64,000 nucleotides of DNA from Torreya grandis (Eukaryota; Streptophyta; Pinopsida; Cupressales; Taxaceae): the NCBI GenBank assembly GCA_037957365.1, contig JARHVA010000006.1, positions 8,163,001 to 8,227,000 of the forward strand. The letters are read 5' to 3'. How positions within the stretch are numbered: the first letter of the stretch is position 1; each line of letters starts with the position of its first letter. Under the pieces are notes generated by a model. It was not told the origin of the DNA and searched no databases. It was given only the letters and a program-made list of their open reading frames with translations. Position numbers and translations under genes: made by a program. This document shows positions 1-11,692 of this stretch, piece after piece.

Positions 1-917
1 CACTTGTTCTGATCCCACTTGTTAGGATCTTACTCCTCAGATAGAGCACAATATGATTACCAAATATAAGCAATTAAACATGCAAAAATAACCAGAAGCA
101 TAAGTAACTAGAATTCACAAATAACACATAATATGAGAGACAATACACTATCTTGTATTAACACTTTGTACAGAAAAGAATACAATAAAGAGCCGCCACA
201 CTCTTCCACCTTACAAAGGCTTCCCACACCTCAAGTGTATAGTAATTCTTCTTCAAAACACTCTCCTACCAAAAATGGTCTCAACACACAACTCACACAC
301 AGAATTGGTGTTCACCTCTCCAACCAGTCAGTAATAACTCTGCCAGTACACCAAGCACTCTATAGTACTTCAAGTTGATCTCCCATGAACCTATAACCTG
401 CAATTCAACAAACCATACTTACACATGTAGATCTCCTATGAGCTTGCAACAACCTGCAACTCAATGATCTTACAATGGAAGGAACTTTCTTGCCTTCCTT
501 ATCAGCTGATTTGTGGAACTAGGAGAAACACACACTTTATTCTCTTCACTAGCACACTTTACAATACATGCCAATGGGTTTATAAATAGATCCCAAACTT
601 GAACAATAACTTAGACTCTTAGTTTACTATAATTATCCACGCAGCTCAAGACTCAAAATAGCCTTTACATGCAAATACTTTGTTCACTAAACTAACTGTT
701 CGTGCAACGAACAGTTTTGGAACACACAGGTGACCGACGCCTGTCCCTGCTTGCCTAGTGCTGCCAACGTCGGCCGACTCCCTGCCGACACCGGTTACCT
801 TCTGCATTGATCATGACCGACGTCGGTCATGCTGCCAACGCCGGTGCTTCTGGGTCTTCATCAACCTTCTTTTCTTTGTCTGCAACAAGTTGAAGTTTTT
901 AGCTCCACAACCTAACA
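1..917 (-). repeat. Partial LTR of non-autonomous N family
   Basis: From about position 43 this matches the LTRs of the array at 33.7-37.0 kb: the 'gagcaca..atgattacca..taagcaattaaacatgc' stretch, the T-rich middle, the GACGTCGG block and the terminus. On the minus strand the LTR starts TGTTAGGTTGTGGAGC at 917. The inner end lies at or just beyond the window start, so it cannot be said whether this is a solo LTR or part of a full element. A TATA-like stretch sits near 581-589. It is clearly more diverged than the array copies are from one another. Confidence 0.75.
812..831. promoter_or_regulatory. 20-bp perfect palindrome with GACGTC core
   Basis: CATGACCGACGTCGGTCATG equals its own reverse complement. 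The ACGT core is the type of site bound by plant bZIP factors. Similar CCGACGTCGG words recur through this part of the N-family LTR (755-850). That it binds a protein is inference. Confidence 0.5.
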
Positions 918-3490
918 CAAACAAGTCAATAGCAGGCTCAACTATTCGAATAGGCATCTGAAATATGAGAGAAACATGAGAAGTTGCCTTACTAATCATC
1001 TGACTGGGACTATCAGATGTCATAGGATGACCCTACATACACAATACATTCACATAAGTTATATTTGCCTTGAGTATGTAGTAAAATTATTAAAACAAGT
1101 CTATTTTTACAATTCAAATTTACAAGTTAATATATACCTTTATCAGTGCCTATGCAAATGACATTGCAACAACAATGTCTATGTCTAGCTCAGCTTACAG
1201 AGAGGGAGGATTTTCTACTTGAGCCATAAATTGTTCATGTAAACAAGGTCTCACTTTCTTTTATATAAAGTATCAAAGATATATATGGCAAGTTTTTATC
1301 AATGTAAACCAAGATATATATGGCAACGTATTTCAACATGCATATCATGAAAAGACAATGTAAACCAAGAATCATGGAAGTGTAACTACCATGCAACATG
1401 CAATGGCCAAGTATAACAAGTAGTTTGTATGTTGGAGGTAATATCAAAATTGTAATACATGTAGGAAGTGTGAGTGGAAGAGTAGGAGGTGGAAAGAATA
1501 GTATCACTTCGAGAAGGTAGAGTTAGGGAGAGAAAAGGAATAAGAGATATATCAAGAATTATGTCTTTACTTGTAAAGCTAATTTGGATAGAGTAAAATG
1601 TAAGTGTTTAGTGGTTTATGATCAATCATGTGGTGTTCATATCTCTAGTTAGATAAGATTCAAGTCAGTAATCTACAGGTTCAAAGTGGTGAAACCCAAG
1701 TTTCAATACTCTGTCTTCATGCACATTTAGAAAGAGGAGAACATAATCAGTTTAAAGTGTCATTATAAATGATTGAAAAATGAGTAAGGGATAGAGTATA
1801 TATATGAAATTAATGTGAACACATTGAAAGTTTTAATATTATTGAGAAAATTCAAAATACATGGGAAGACTATCTACAACCCAATTAGTAACAATTATGA
1901 GTATGCATAGTCATAAAGAAAGACCATATAGAGTTCTTGGAAATAGAGTTGAGGATTTAAGGTATTGTGAATGTTGTGGGATATTGTTTTTACATGTGTG
2001 TGATTCTTTGAATTTTTATCAAATGAAGGTAAAGGGTCTTAAGGGTTTATTTTGTCATATTTGTTGACATAGTCATGCTAGAGGGGTACAATTTTTTTTG
2101 TAAAACTACATGTTGGGAATGATTTAGTATTGAGAAAGGAAGAGTAATAGTTTGAGAAGACGTGTGGGGTAAGGAAAGATCCATTTAAAGCCTTATAATC
2201 TTTGATAAGGATCAAAAGGTCATTCTAGCTCATATATTATCCTCTTAGGTAGGTACAGGACTGAGACAACACAAGTTAGGGTCTGAAACTGGAAAATGAG
2301 ATAACATGTGATTTAACCAATGAAAAATCATTAAATTTTATGGATAGGTGTATTTATATAAGAAGAAGATGATTTTTAAGGGTTTAAGTTGATTTAAGTC
2401 CGTATGGTATGGTTTCACAATTAGTAGCCTTGAATTATGCTAGGAGACATAATTAGTCCCGAGGGGTATTGAGTTAGGTGTTCTCTAAAGAGAGTTAAAT
2501 TATGAAAGTCCCTACATGAACTATGTGATGTAAAGGGGTATCTGAATGTGGATTTGGTTTGGTTGGGATATTTTTAGTTTACTCAAAACAAGGAGGTTTG
2601 CTTCAAAAAGGGCTAGTAGAAGGAAGGTGTCAAAGAGGAAAGAAGAGTTAAGTGAAGATTTGAAGCTTGGGGGTTGTGTGGAATGGTTGGATGCTTGAAA
2701 TGATATGTAATTGAGCAGGTAGATGGTATTATGAGTATTTTAGAAGGACAAAATCAAAATAACATGCAAACCTATGAAAACACATAAGAAGATTATAAAG
2801 AATAGAGAAAGGATAAAGAGAGATAACATGAAAATAGAGTATGAACTGAGGAGGTTGATGTTAAAAGGAAATATTGTAGAGGTAGTTGATTAGTAAAATG
2901 ACTTCAAGCATAGAAGGAGGATTAAGTGAATACAAGGAATCTTAAGAGCCATTGAGTAGGTAAGAGTGAACAAGAAAGGCCTAGTAAATGCAAAGTGATC
3001 AAAGAGATAAAGAGGTTGAAGACAAAAGACAAAGAAGTATAAGAAAAGATCAAAGCTAGGTATTTGGTAGAGGTAATTGTGTGTTTCCATCCATATTAGG
3101 GAAGCTTGTTAGAACCTATACATTAAGATACTTGATATAAAAATGTAACTTAAACTTACAAGGCAAATATACATAGACTGAATGTACATAGAGCATATGA
3201 TTAACTCAAAATTTTACCTCTGTATAAGTAAAAGGTGCCATCCTAATAGAGATAGAGGCAGTAGTGGATGGGCTAGTAGCTAGATCTTAAAATGTAAACA
3301 ATGGTTGTGTCAAATAAAATGCTACAAATATCAACTATGAGGATGAAATCATCTTCACCTCTTATGACATAAAAATGACATATATATTATTCAATTTCTA
3401 TGCAAATTAATTGTTAGCTAAATTAAATTTGCAAATATAACTTAAATTTAACATGATATTTATATAAAATATACTTGCATCTGTGTAGGG
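918..3490. other. Anonymous non-coding DNA
   Basis: AT-rich sequence with many purine-rich runs on the plus strand. The open frames are short and resemble nothing I recognise; the longest cysteine-bearing one is 1861-2067 (+). I see no LTR ends, terminal inverted repeats or RNA genes. Confidence 0.5.
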
Positions 3491-3498
3491 GTTGATGT

Positions 3499-4260
3499 CT
3501 ACACACCAAATGTGCATACCAAAAACTCATCACTCATAAGAATATTATCCAAGCCCTTTAAACTACTAGTGCCACTGTCATCAAAAGGTCTAGTGCACAT
3601 AGCTCCACAAGAACTGTAAGGGTGGAGTCGGGTATGCACACTAGGTGGAATATCTTTAGCATCAATCTATGAGAGCCTACTCATATGTTGAACAAGTGTA
3701 TTAGTTAGAAAAATAAGATCATGAAGAGTGTCGATCTCCATGACCTACTAAACTACAGAGGGGATCTTAGGCTCATGTGGCTTTTGGATACATACCCTTG
3801 CAAGCCAATTAGGTGTATGACATGCACTTGGTCGAGATTATGTAGAGCCTTTCCCTCTACGTTAAAACACATTAAAATCAAAATGGTTCAAAATCTCATT
3901 GAGGACAAACTCACAGTAGAGTTTCCTCAAAAAATACAATGGGACCTTGTGGTTGTTACATGGTGGATAATCAAACACCATCCATCATCGATCCCAAAAA
4001 TTGATTGTGATTAAATTATGTTGGTAGTGATGGATTGGAAAATGTTTAGAAGTAACCAAAAATGGTGCATTGGTGGTTCGATCAATGAATAAGGCACAAA
4101 AGGAGGCTTTTTATATTTCTTTTTTCTTAAGCTCAAGTGTTAATAATTTATCATCATAATAAGCCCTACAACTATCTTGATATGAAGCCCATCTTTCAAT
4201 TTGACTCATAATAATGTCTCTATGGAATTGGATAGATGGGTGTGGTGGGTATTGGTGGAA
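3499..4260 (-). pseudogene. Decayed reading frame of unknown function
   Basis: One minus-strand frame runs about 254 codons from 4260 to the stop at 3499-3501, broken by seven stops (4111, 3985, 3862, 3838, 3748, 3745, 3667). Most are TAA or TAG where Gln would fit, or TGA where Trp or Arg would fit. The translation looks protein-like, with segments such as IERWASYQDSCRAYYDDKLL, FWDR, WMVFDYPPCNNHKVPLYFLR and LVQHMSRLS. Upstream, after a likely frameshift near 4260, the next frame gives a Pro/Asn-rich stretch (4320-4500) encoded by GA-rich repeats. A possible start MMSPLRR lies at about 4640, followed by a GTAAAT donor-like sequence. I do not recognise the family. A 97-codon plus-strand frame overlaps at 3721-4014, so the coding strand is not certain. 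Confidence 0.35.
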
Positions 4261-4369
4261 GTGGGATCCCTCATTCTCGCAATTAATTCTTCAAATTCAA
4301 TTTGATTTTCCATAATGTTGTCAACTAGACTCTCCTGACTGCCTCAGGGATTTTGTGGAACTATAAGAG

Positions 4370-4500
4370 GGTTAGGTGGAGGGATAAGAGGAGGAACAAG
4401 AGGGTTTTTTTAGAGGGTTAGGTGGAGGGTTAAGAGGAGGAATAAGAGGGTTATGTGGAAGGTTAGGAGGGTTAGGCAGAAGAACAGGAGGGTTAGCAGG
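4370..4500. repeat. GA-rich degenerate minisatellite
   Basis: The words 'agagggttaggtggagg' and 'aagaggaggaa.aagagggtt' recur two to three times, with shorter 'ggagggttag' echoes. Read on the minus strand they give Asn-Pro-Pro/Leu-Ile-Pro-Pro type peptide, consistent with a low-complexity N-terminus of the decayed frame just downstream. Confidence 0.5.
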
Positions 4501-4803
4501 ATGGGTTGTTCAAAACAAATAAATTACAATTAAAAATTACTAAAAATATTAAAAATTAGGGTTAAACAATGAAAATAACTAAAATTTAGGGTTAACAATT
4601 GTAGAGTTTTAGCATTTACCTCTTCTAAGTGGTGACATCATCGATTAACGGCTTCTTGGGATGAATTTAGTGGCTTTTTATCAAGTTTTTGTCTCTCTCA
4701 CATAATAAATGATTAGGAAAGGCAAGGATAGTAAAGGAAACTTGAATGCAAAATGATGAATTTGCATTTAGGTTTTGGTTTTTATTTTTTTGATGACATA
4801 GGT

Positions 4804-5032
4804 AATGCGATCATGTTATTCACATGATCGCATTGTTGAAAACAATAATAATGTGATCATGTTAATAATGTGATCACGTTATTATTTAAAATAATGCGAT
4901 CTCATTATGGCTCAGTACCATAATTTAAATAATGTGATTGTGTTAATTAAATAATGTGATCACGCTAATTAAATAACATAATCATATTAATTAAATAACA
5001 TGATCATGTTATTTATTAACATGATCATGTTA
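4804..5032. repeat. Cluster A of GATC-centred palindromes
   Basis: A run of AATAAyrTGATCAyrTTATT-like words. 4804-4815 and 4823-4834 are perfect 12-bp inverted arms around a 7-bp loop. 4992-5015 is a perfect 24-bp palindrome centred on TGATCA. 5017-5032 is a perfect 16-bp palindrome. Diverged copies (TGATCACG, CATAATCATATT) fill the space between. The same motif family recurs at 14.76-14.97 kb. Confidence 0.75.
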
Positions 5033-5349
5033 CCAAAAATGTCCACATAATTGTTTGAGTGTCAAAAATATATTGAGACTGCGAATTTATAGTAAGTGCA
5101 TGTTTAAATGATTTTTTATGTAATTTAAAATTAATTTATTAAAAATTAATTGAATATATTTTATGTTAATTTTGTAATAATACTTGTATTTGAAAGTGTT
5201 CAGATGCAAGTGAGCTATGAACATAGGACCCAAAATCAGACATTAAATCAATATAAGGCATTAGAGGGGTCTCCAACTACTAGTAGGGCATCCCAAAGAG
5301 AGTATTCTTCGAGGAAGGCAAAGAGAGGGAGGCTATTTGATGAATAGAA

Positions 5350-5490
5350 TTTCTTACATGAGATGTGATTTTTTGTATGCCTATATGGCACTTTATGCAT
5401 TTTTGGCATCGTATATGTGTATATGGCATTCACCCAACATTAGATACTATGTTGGTAGATGTGATTTTTTGTATGCCTATCATAACTATC
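5350..5490. repeat. About 100-bp tandem duplication
   Basis: 'gatgtgattttttgtatgcctat' occurs at about 5358 and again at about 5458, with related 'gtatatgtgtatatggca' sequence between. Two copies only. The stretch lies just before the target site of the copia element. Confidence 0.5.
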
Positions 5491-5570
5491 TATGTATTAT
5501 TGACATTGTATATATGTGCTTATATTTTATGCCTATTAGGCAATCTATCTAATTTACATTCAATTTTAAT

Positions 5571-5937
5571 TATTAGATTGGCCATAATCTTGGATCCTTG
5601 CACAAAATATTGAGCAAATCTATGTATGGATCAATGAAAGCACAGATAAATTGCAAAGGAGAAAAAATCTTGTCTTCACACAACAATATTGTAAAATATG
5701 ATTTTCTTGCATAAAATTACATTAACCTGTCTAACCTTCCAAAGTGGAAAAGTGGGGTACATATAGGGAAAATTAGGGAAACATGAGAAGTCTCTAATTT
5801 TCCTAATTAGATAATTATATTAAAATAAAATTAGCTTATGTGACCCTTTTATAACTAACCTTAGGAAGGTTAATTGACATAGAATGGCCATAAGGCCATG
5901 TAGGCAAAACCCAATGGAAAAAATCACTACACTAACA
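5571..5937 (-). repeat. Copia 3' LTR
   Basis: 367 bp. On the minus strand it starts TGTTAGTGTAGTG at 5937 and ends in a mutated terminus at 5571 (expected CA reads TA). It aligns along its whole length with 11693-12060. A TATAAAAGG box lies at 5845-5853. The left TSD TTAAT is at 5566-5570. Confidence 0.92.
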
Positions 5938-5945
5938 CCCCCCTT
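5938..5945 (-). other. Copia polypurine tract
   Basis: The minus strand reads AAGGGGGG directly before the TGTTAG start of the 3' LTR. This is the expected position for plus-strand DNA priming. Confidence 0.85.
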
Positions 5946-5991
5946 GAGCCTAGCTTAAGTGAGATGAGAATTGGGTCCCAATATTAAAAGC

Positions 5992-6740
5992 CTAATAAGG
6001 TACCCAAGTACATAGTGAATAACCTCCATAGGAGGAAGAAGAAGGTGGAACATCCCTAACCCTAATGAGAGCCTGTAGATGAACAAATTTACTCTTTATG
6101 AAGGGCTTAGTCAAAATATATATAATTTTCTTCGATATTGGATAGTATGAAAGATAAATGACTTGCTTGTTGATAAGCTCCCTAATGAAGTGCATGTGAA
6201 TCTCTATGTGTTTGGTCCTTTGATGGAGAACTGGATTCTTACAAATTTGGATAGTGCTTTGGTTGTCATAATAGATAATTATTGGATTATGAAACTAGAT
6301 ACCAAACTTAGTGAGAATCTTGTGAAGCCATATTGTCTCAGTGGTGGCATTGATAGTCCCTCTATATTATTGCTCTGTAGATGATAAAATAAATTCATGT
6401 TACTTCTTGCTTGACCAACTTATTGGACCCAAACCAAGTGAGAAATTGTATCCTAAAGTGGAATTTTGACTATGAATACCTCCATCCTAGTCTAAAGCTA
6501 TGTATCCAATCAAATCAACCTTTATTTCTATTCCATAGTATATCCCATAGTTTTGCGAACCCTGAACTTAATGTAGAATCTGCATAGTTGCTTTCCAATG
6601 CAATTCATGTGGCTCTTGCATAAATTGAGATACTATGCCACATGGATAGGATATGTCAGTTCTAGTGTGTGTGAGATAGATAAGACTACCCACAAGTTAC
6701 TGATATGGATTTTCATTAACCAATGGTGTAAGATAATCAA
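5992..6740 (-). pseudogene. Copia RNase H domain (broken)
   Basis: The C-terminal end translates as HFIRELINKQVIYLSYYPIS, then a 'DILTKPF'-like segment (ILTKPFIKSKFVHLQ) typical of the last residues of copia RNase H. The preceding part (6200-6740, minus) carries stops and shifts but keeps the order expected after RT. The domain would degrade RNA in the RNA-DNA hybrid. Confidence 0.75.
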
Positions 6741-7560
6741 CCTCAAGCTTCACACCAGATAAGAAGGGAGTAGGAGTTGGCTTACAATCAACCATGTTAA
6801 ACCTTGCAAGTAAATCAAGATAATACCTGGATTATGATAAAGTTATCCTAAAATCTGATTGAATGATTTCAATCTTGAGAAAGTAATACAACAATCCCAT
6901 GTCTGTCATTGAAAATCTATTTGAAAGTGCAATTTTCACTACTGAGATGGATAAAAGTGAGCTCCTTATAATCATCAAGTCATCCACATAGATAACTAAG
7001 ATCAACAAAGAATCATCCTACCACCAGATTTAGACATTAGGATCTAAGTGGCATCTAGTGAACCCGATTGTGAGGAGAAATGAGTCCATCTTGGAATACC
7101 ATGCCATAGGGGCCTGTTTAAATTCGTAGATAGATTTCTTAAGTTTGTAGACCAAGGAGGAATCTTCCACAAAGCTTTGTGGTTGTTCCATGTAGATCTA
7201 TTATTGGAGATCACCATGTAGAAAATCACTCTTGATGTCCATATGGTGAACATCTCATTGATGTGTGGTTGTGATGGCTAGAGTGAGTCTTAGAGATGCC
7301 ATATTGGATATAAGGGCAAATGTCTTGGTGTAGTCTATGCCAGGCACCTGAGAAAAAGCCTTTGTAGCTAGATGAGCTTTATACTTATAAATAGACCCAT
7401 ATACACCATACTTAGTCTGATAAACCCATTTGCAATAGACCAATTTTCTTCCTTTAGGAAGAGGGACCAAATCCCATACTTTGTTCCTAATTAGGGAACT
7501 ATACTCCTCCTATATAGTAAAATCCCATTCTAGAATGCTAGATGCCTCATGAAAGGTTTG
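6741..7560 (-). pseudogene. Copia reverse transcriptase (broken)
   Basis: 7255-7470 encodes KGRKLVYCKWVYQTKYGVYG and YKAHLATKAFSQVPGIDYTK, the usual start of copia RT (PKG.K.I.CKWV...YKARLVAKG..Q..GIDY). The catalytic motif YVDDL is intact at 6976-6990. 7044-7253 continues the domain in other frames. Several stops and at least one frameshift are present. Confidence 0.88.
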
Positions 7561-8150
7561 CAAATCTAAGGCTATGGCTAGGTAGGCATGTGAAGTCCCC
7601 TAAACCTATGAACATGTCCACCTTGTATCCAATGGATTTCTAATCCATTTCCTAGAACTTTGAAGTGTCTATTTGGCTCAAGTGGGACCAAAATTGTATG
7701 ATATCGGAGAATCAGAAGGTGAGTCATCATCATATGAAGTGTGAGTGTGAGATGGAGGAGAATATTCATCACTACTTTGATCACTTGAACTTGAAGAAGA
7801 AGAGTCATCTTGATCATTAAGAGGATTTTGAGGTGGATCCAAGTCACTGTTTGAGGTGGAATTAATGTCCAGTGAGACTTTTAAAGAGTTTGGAGTGTTA
7901 GTAGTGAGTTCAAGTGGGCCCTCACAAAACTTGACACTCATTTATATGAAAAACTCATGAGTTTTAAGATGGAGAAGCCTGTATCCCTTAGCACCCTCTG
8001 CATACCCCACAAAGATACAGGACTAACTCTAAGGGTACATTGCCTTACATTTCTTATTGGGAACATGGGCCATTATTGGTGATCCAAACACTTAAAAGTG
8101 ATCCATTGTAGGCTTGTGACCATCCCAAACTATAAAAGGAGTGATTCCTT
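7561..8150 (-). pseudogene. Copia integrase C-terminal and linker region
   Basis: The minus translation shows the conserved 'F.GY....KGYR' area (FVGYAEGAKGYRLLHLKTHEF) near 7960-8020. A Ser/Asp-rich low-complexity linker follows (7700-7900, including DDSSSSSSSDQSSDE) before RT begins. Such acidic spacers are normal between IN and RT in copia polyproteins. Confidence 0.75.
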
Positions 8151-8860
8151 TCAAGGATTTATGTGGAACATGGTTTTGAATGTAACACACACAATTAATT
8201 ACTTCAGCCCAAAACTAAGGAGTAAGAGACTTTGATTAAAGCATGCAGTTGGCCATTTCCTTCAAGGAATGGTTTGTACATTTGGCCACACCATTCTATT
8301 GAGGACTATATGGAATCGTGTGTTTCATCTAAATCCCCTCTAATGTACAAAACTATTCAAATCTATTGTTGACATACTGCCCACCATTGTCGATCCCTAA
8401 TATTTTGATGGAACAATTTGATTGCTTCTCCACAAGTTCCTTGAAGTCCTTAAAGTGATCAAAGACATCGAACTTATTTTTGAGAAAAAACACCCAGGTG
8501 TACCTCAAAAAATCATCAATGAATGTGAGCATGTATTTCATCCTATTGAATGAAGGTTTTATAAATGGACCTGCTATGTCAATGTGGATATTTTTTAGCA
8601 TTTGTTTGGCTCTCCTTGCTTTGCCCTTATCATATTTATCTTCTGGATGCTTGACAATAATGTAGCCATTACATAATCCATCCAAGAATTTGACTTTAGG
8701 CAACCCTGAAACCATGCCCTAATGATTGAGTTGTTCTTAGTAACAGTAATTTAAATATCTAAACCATTCATGCCAAAGTTTACTCACTCCATTTGCATGA
8801 GTAAGTACTGTAGTTGAGGGTTGATTAGGGGTAGAAGGTATATAGCCTGGACTAATGATG
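8151..8860 (-). pseudogene. Copia integrase core (broken)
   Basis: 8353-8715 encodes a GAG-pre-integrase end followed by HIDIAGPF (first catalytic Asp), the FIDDFLRYTWVFFLKNKFDV block and GIDNGGQYVNNRF (second Asp region). Further down, near 8255-8300, the equivalent of the QNGVAER motif reads QNGVAKCTNHSLKEMAN, so the catalytic Glu appears to be Lys. This integrase would be inactive even without the stops. Confidence 0.88.
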
Positions 8861-8929
8861 GGCCTTCTCATAAGCCACCGTGGTATCACTATACAACTCT
8901 TTGATAACCATTGAATCTAGTGTGAACTC

Positions 8930-9200
8930 AACTCACTTCTTTACGCATATGTGAGTGATTTGGTACATCGACAAAAGATTGGTGGATAGTGAAGGAACAC
9001 ACAAAACATCATTGAAGGTCTTGTCACTTAGTTTAACTGATCTTTTTCCACTAACTTCTATCGAAGTGTCATCACCTATGCGAATTGAAGGCATGAAACA
9101 TGGCTCTATATTTAAAAGCAGATCCTCTAAGGAGACCATGTGATAAGAATCACCCAAGTCAATAACCCAAGTCGAAGGTTGAGAAGCTACTGAAACAAGT
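8930..9200 (-). pseudogene. Copia aspartic protease (broken)
   Basis: The active-site region reads WVIDLGDSYHM in place of the usual W.IDSGAS.HM, so DSG has become DLG. It is followed by DDTSIEVSGKRSVKLSD and DVLCVPSLSTNLLSM, the 'VL.VP....NLLS' signature of copia protease. Stops appear after the ITHICVKK segment. Confidence 0.85.
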
Positions 9201-9329
9201 GCCTTGCCCTTATTTTTACCCTTTTTGTTGTCTTTAGCCTTTGAAAAATCTTGTGTGGATGTGTTCTAATTTGAGGATTCAGGAACATAGATGTTATTCT
9301 TCTCAAACATCTTAGTCAAGGTGTCAATC

Positions 9330-10090
9330 TTCTTTTTCATGCACTAAGATTCATTATGCCCAAGTTTCTTGTAAAAGTTGCATTTGAGTTTCTCCTTCTT
9401 AGGTTTCTCAATTGAGGAGGACTCATTTGATGATGCCTTAGGATTAAAATTTATTTTTTTATTTTTCTTGTGTTCATGATCTGGTTTATACTATTTTTTC
9501 TCTTGTTTTCCACTAATATAAGGCTTCTTCTTGTTTTGATTGACAATCAAGGCATGTGATTTTGAAGACTTCAATGCACCCATTTGAATCAAATTATCTT
9601 AATCCTAAATCAAATCGATAATAAACTCATCAAATGATGGCATTTTCCAAGTGGATCTAAGTGCACATTTGGTAGCATGAAATGTAGAAACAAAATCTAA
9701 ATAGTCATAACCCAATTTTGAAAGCATGAATAGAATCAACTGACCATTTATTTTCTCAATACCACATTGTTTCAATTATAGTCTCAGTGATTTAAACTTT
9801 GTAAATAAATCTTGTAGGTTGTCATAGTCACCTGGACTCAATGTGATGATCTCATTCTCTAGCTCATGACCTCTCATGATGTCCTGCACTCTAAAAAGCT
9901 TATCTAGGATGGTCCATAAGTTGTTGGGAGTTTTTGTAGATTCAACATGAAATAGGAGTTTAGGAGACATTGATAGACATAATAACCCATAGGCCTCATC
10001 ACATCTGTTATACCACTTAACCTTTTTTACATCTGTAGATGGCATAGTTTCCTCACCCATAGTGATTTGATAGAGTATTTTACCTCTCAA
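9330..10090 (-). pseudogene. Copia gag with zinc knuckle (broken)
   Basis: 9776-10090 encodes the UBN2-type gag core (CDEAYGLLCLSMSPKLL, NNLWTILDKLF, LENEIITLSPGDYDNLQDLF). The frame continues with stops to a basic segment and a CCHC knuckle near 9355-9395, read as CNFYKKLGHNESQC with the second Cys replaced by Tyr. Gag would form the particle and bind RNA. Confidence 0.88.
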
Positions 10091-11679
10091 AGTGAGCTAT
10101 ATTTTAGAATTCCAGTTGAGATAGTTTAATGGTGTGAGTGGTTAAATCAAATTTAGATACATTAGTGTCAATTAAATTTAGATAATTTATAAAATTGAGA
10201 TGAAAGTAAAGAACAAATTATACATAGTACAAATACCCCTTTGAACTATCAACAAGACCCCCCTTGAATTACAATGCAACACATGCTCAATATTAAACAT
10301 CGAGCACTATTGAGAATGCGTCTATGAATAATTATTGTGAGAGAGTACAAGAAGGACGTCAAGCATAGTCGATAATTCTTCCAAGAAAGGTATAAAAGGT
10401 TTGGAGTGAGTTTTAATCCATTATACCATGAATAAAATGTATATTATAAGGGACTAAAAAATACCACCAATGCATATAACTTGAAAAAATATGCACTTTA
10501 AAAAAAAATAGCACCCAAAATAGAGCTATGGATTGAAAGTTATGGCACTTACAAGTTCTTACTTCTACATATTCTCGAACCCTTTCCAAAATAATTTTTT
10601 TTTCACACTTTGTGATTTTTACCAAAAAACAAAAATGGAAAAAAAAAAGTAGAGGCACCCCACAACTCTAAGAATTAATGACCATTCAAAAGTCCGGGTC
10701 GGTCTTGAAAGAGTAATCAAACTTCCTAGACTACTTTGTTGAATGGAAGAAGGCAATAGTGGAACCCCAAAATTTTGAGTTGGTCTTTCACAGTGTACGC
10801 TAAAATTTTGGACCTACTCTACTTGAATTTTATAAGTAATCACCATTTGAAAACCTAAGTGAGCAATAGACCCCCAAAAGTCTGAGTTGGTTGAGTGAGG
10901 TGATATCCAGAGTTTTGGACCTGCTTTGCTTGAGGTAGGTGAAGTTGAAAAAGTAATGACCCCTTGTAAGTTTGAGGGTATCTATAGTAGTATAATATGA
11001 GTTTTGGCACCCTGCTTACTTAACTTCACTAATTTTCAAGTAAAGCAACTCTACAAGTCTAACTTATTTTACGAGCAAGTAAGTGGACTTATCAAACAAC
11101 TCAACTTAGAAAAATGAAGTTACTTACCGCTAAAAGTCTGATTTGGTCTACTAGCTAAGTAATAGCCCTATAAAAGTTTGAATTGGTTAGTGGACTCTCC
11201 AATGCATGTGAAATGAGGAAATCAAATGCAGAGGCAAAGAAATGACCACTTGCACATCGTAGAGGTATGATTGGAATTAAGGCATGCAAATCGAGCCATG
11301 CCAGAAACATTCAAAATACTTTAGCAATGGAAATTATGGAAGAGATCCATTTGAGATTTTGACCCAAGGAAGAAAACCCAAAATATATTTTTGCACATCA
11401 ACATAAAACATATGAATTTTTGCAAAAAATGAAAAAATGAGGCCTTGGGATGCCAAAAATAAAGGAAAATGATTGCTCTAAAACTAGGTCATGTTTACAA
11501 TCGATCCAAGGGTTTTGGTACCTTCTAAAACCAATGACACAATCATTTTTGATATCTGAAGCTCTAGTATAAAGTTTTGTACAAATTCTCTCAGGATTCC
11601 CACCAAACCCTTCTTTATGCTGGAATAATGAATGTATGTAGGATTTCACCACAAAGATTACTACAATATTGGCAAAAAT
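10091..11679 (-). other. Copia untranslated leader with degenerate repeats
   Basis: A 1.6-kb stretch between PBS and gag without a convincing frame. From about 10680 to 11190 a word like 'gaccccyaaaagtytgagttggt' recurs about six times at 60-130 bp spacing (near 10688, 10765, 10868, 10960, 11130, 11170), giving a loose tandem structure. Confidence 0.55.
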
Positions 11680-11692
11680 GACTTTGATACCA
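11680..11692 (-). other. Copia primer-binding site
   Basis: The minus strand reads TGGTATCAAAGTC directly after the LTR end. It resembles TGGTATCAGAGC, the complement of the initiator Met tRNA 3' end used by most plant copia elements, with one change in the core. Confidence 0.85.

Noticed and set aside
1861..2067. Short cysteine-containing plus-strand frame
   Set aside because: 68 codons in anonymous DNA with no motif spacing I recognise as a zinc site.
3721..4014. 97-codon plus-strand open frame
   Set aside because: It overlaps the minus-strand decayed frame, whose peptide looks more protein-like. No family recognised.
5150..5347. Possible last exon on the plus strand (acceptor-like ttcag before ATGCAAG, ending KRGRLFDE)
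   Set aside because: Only about 48 codons after the putative acceptor, no recognisable domain and no partner exon. Chance is as likely.
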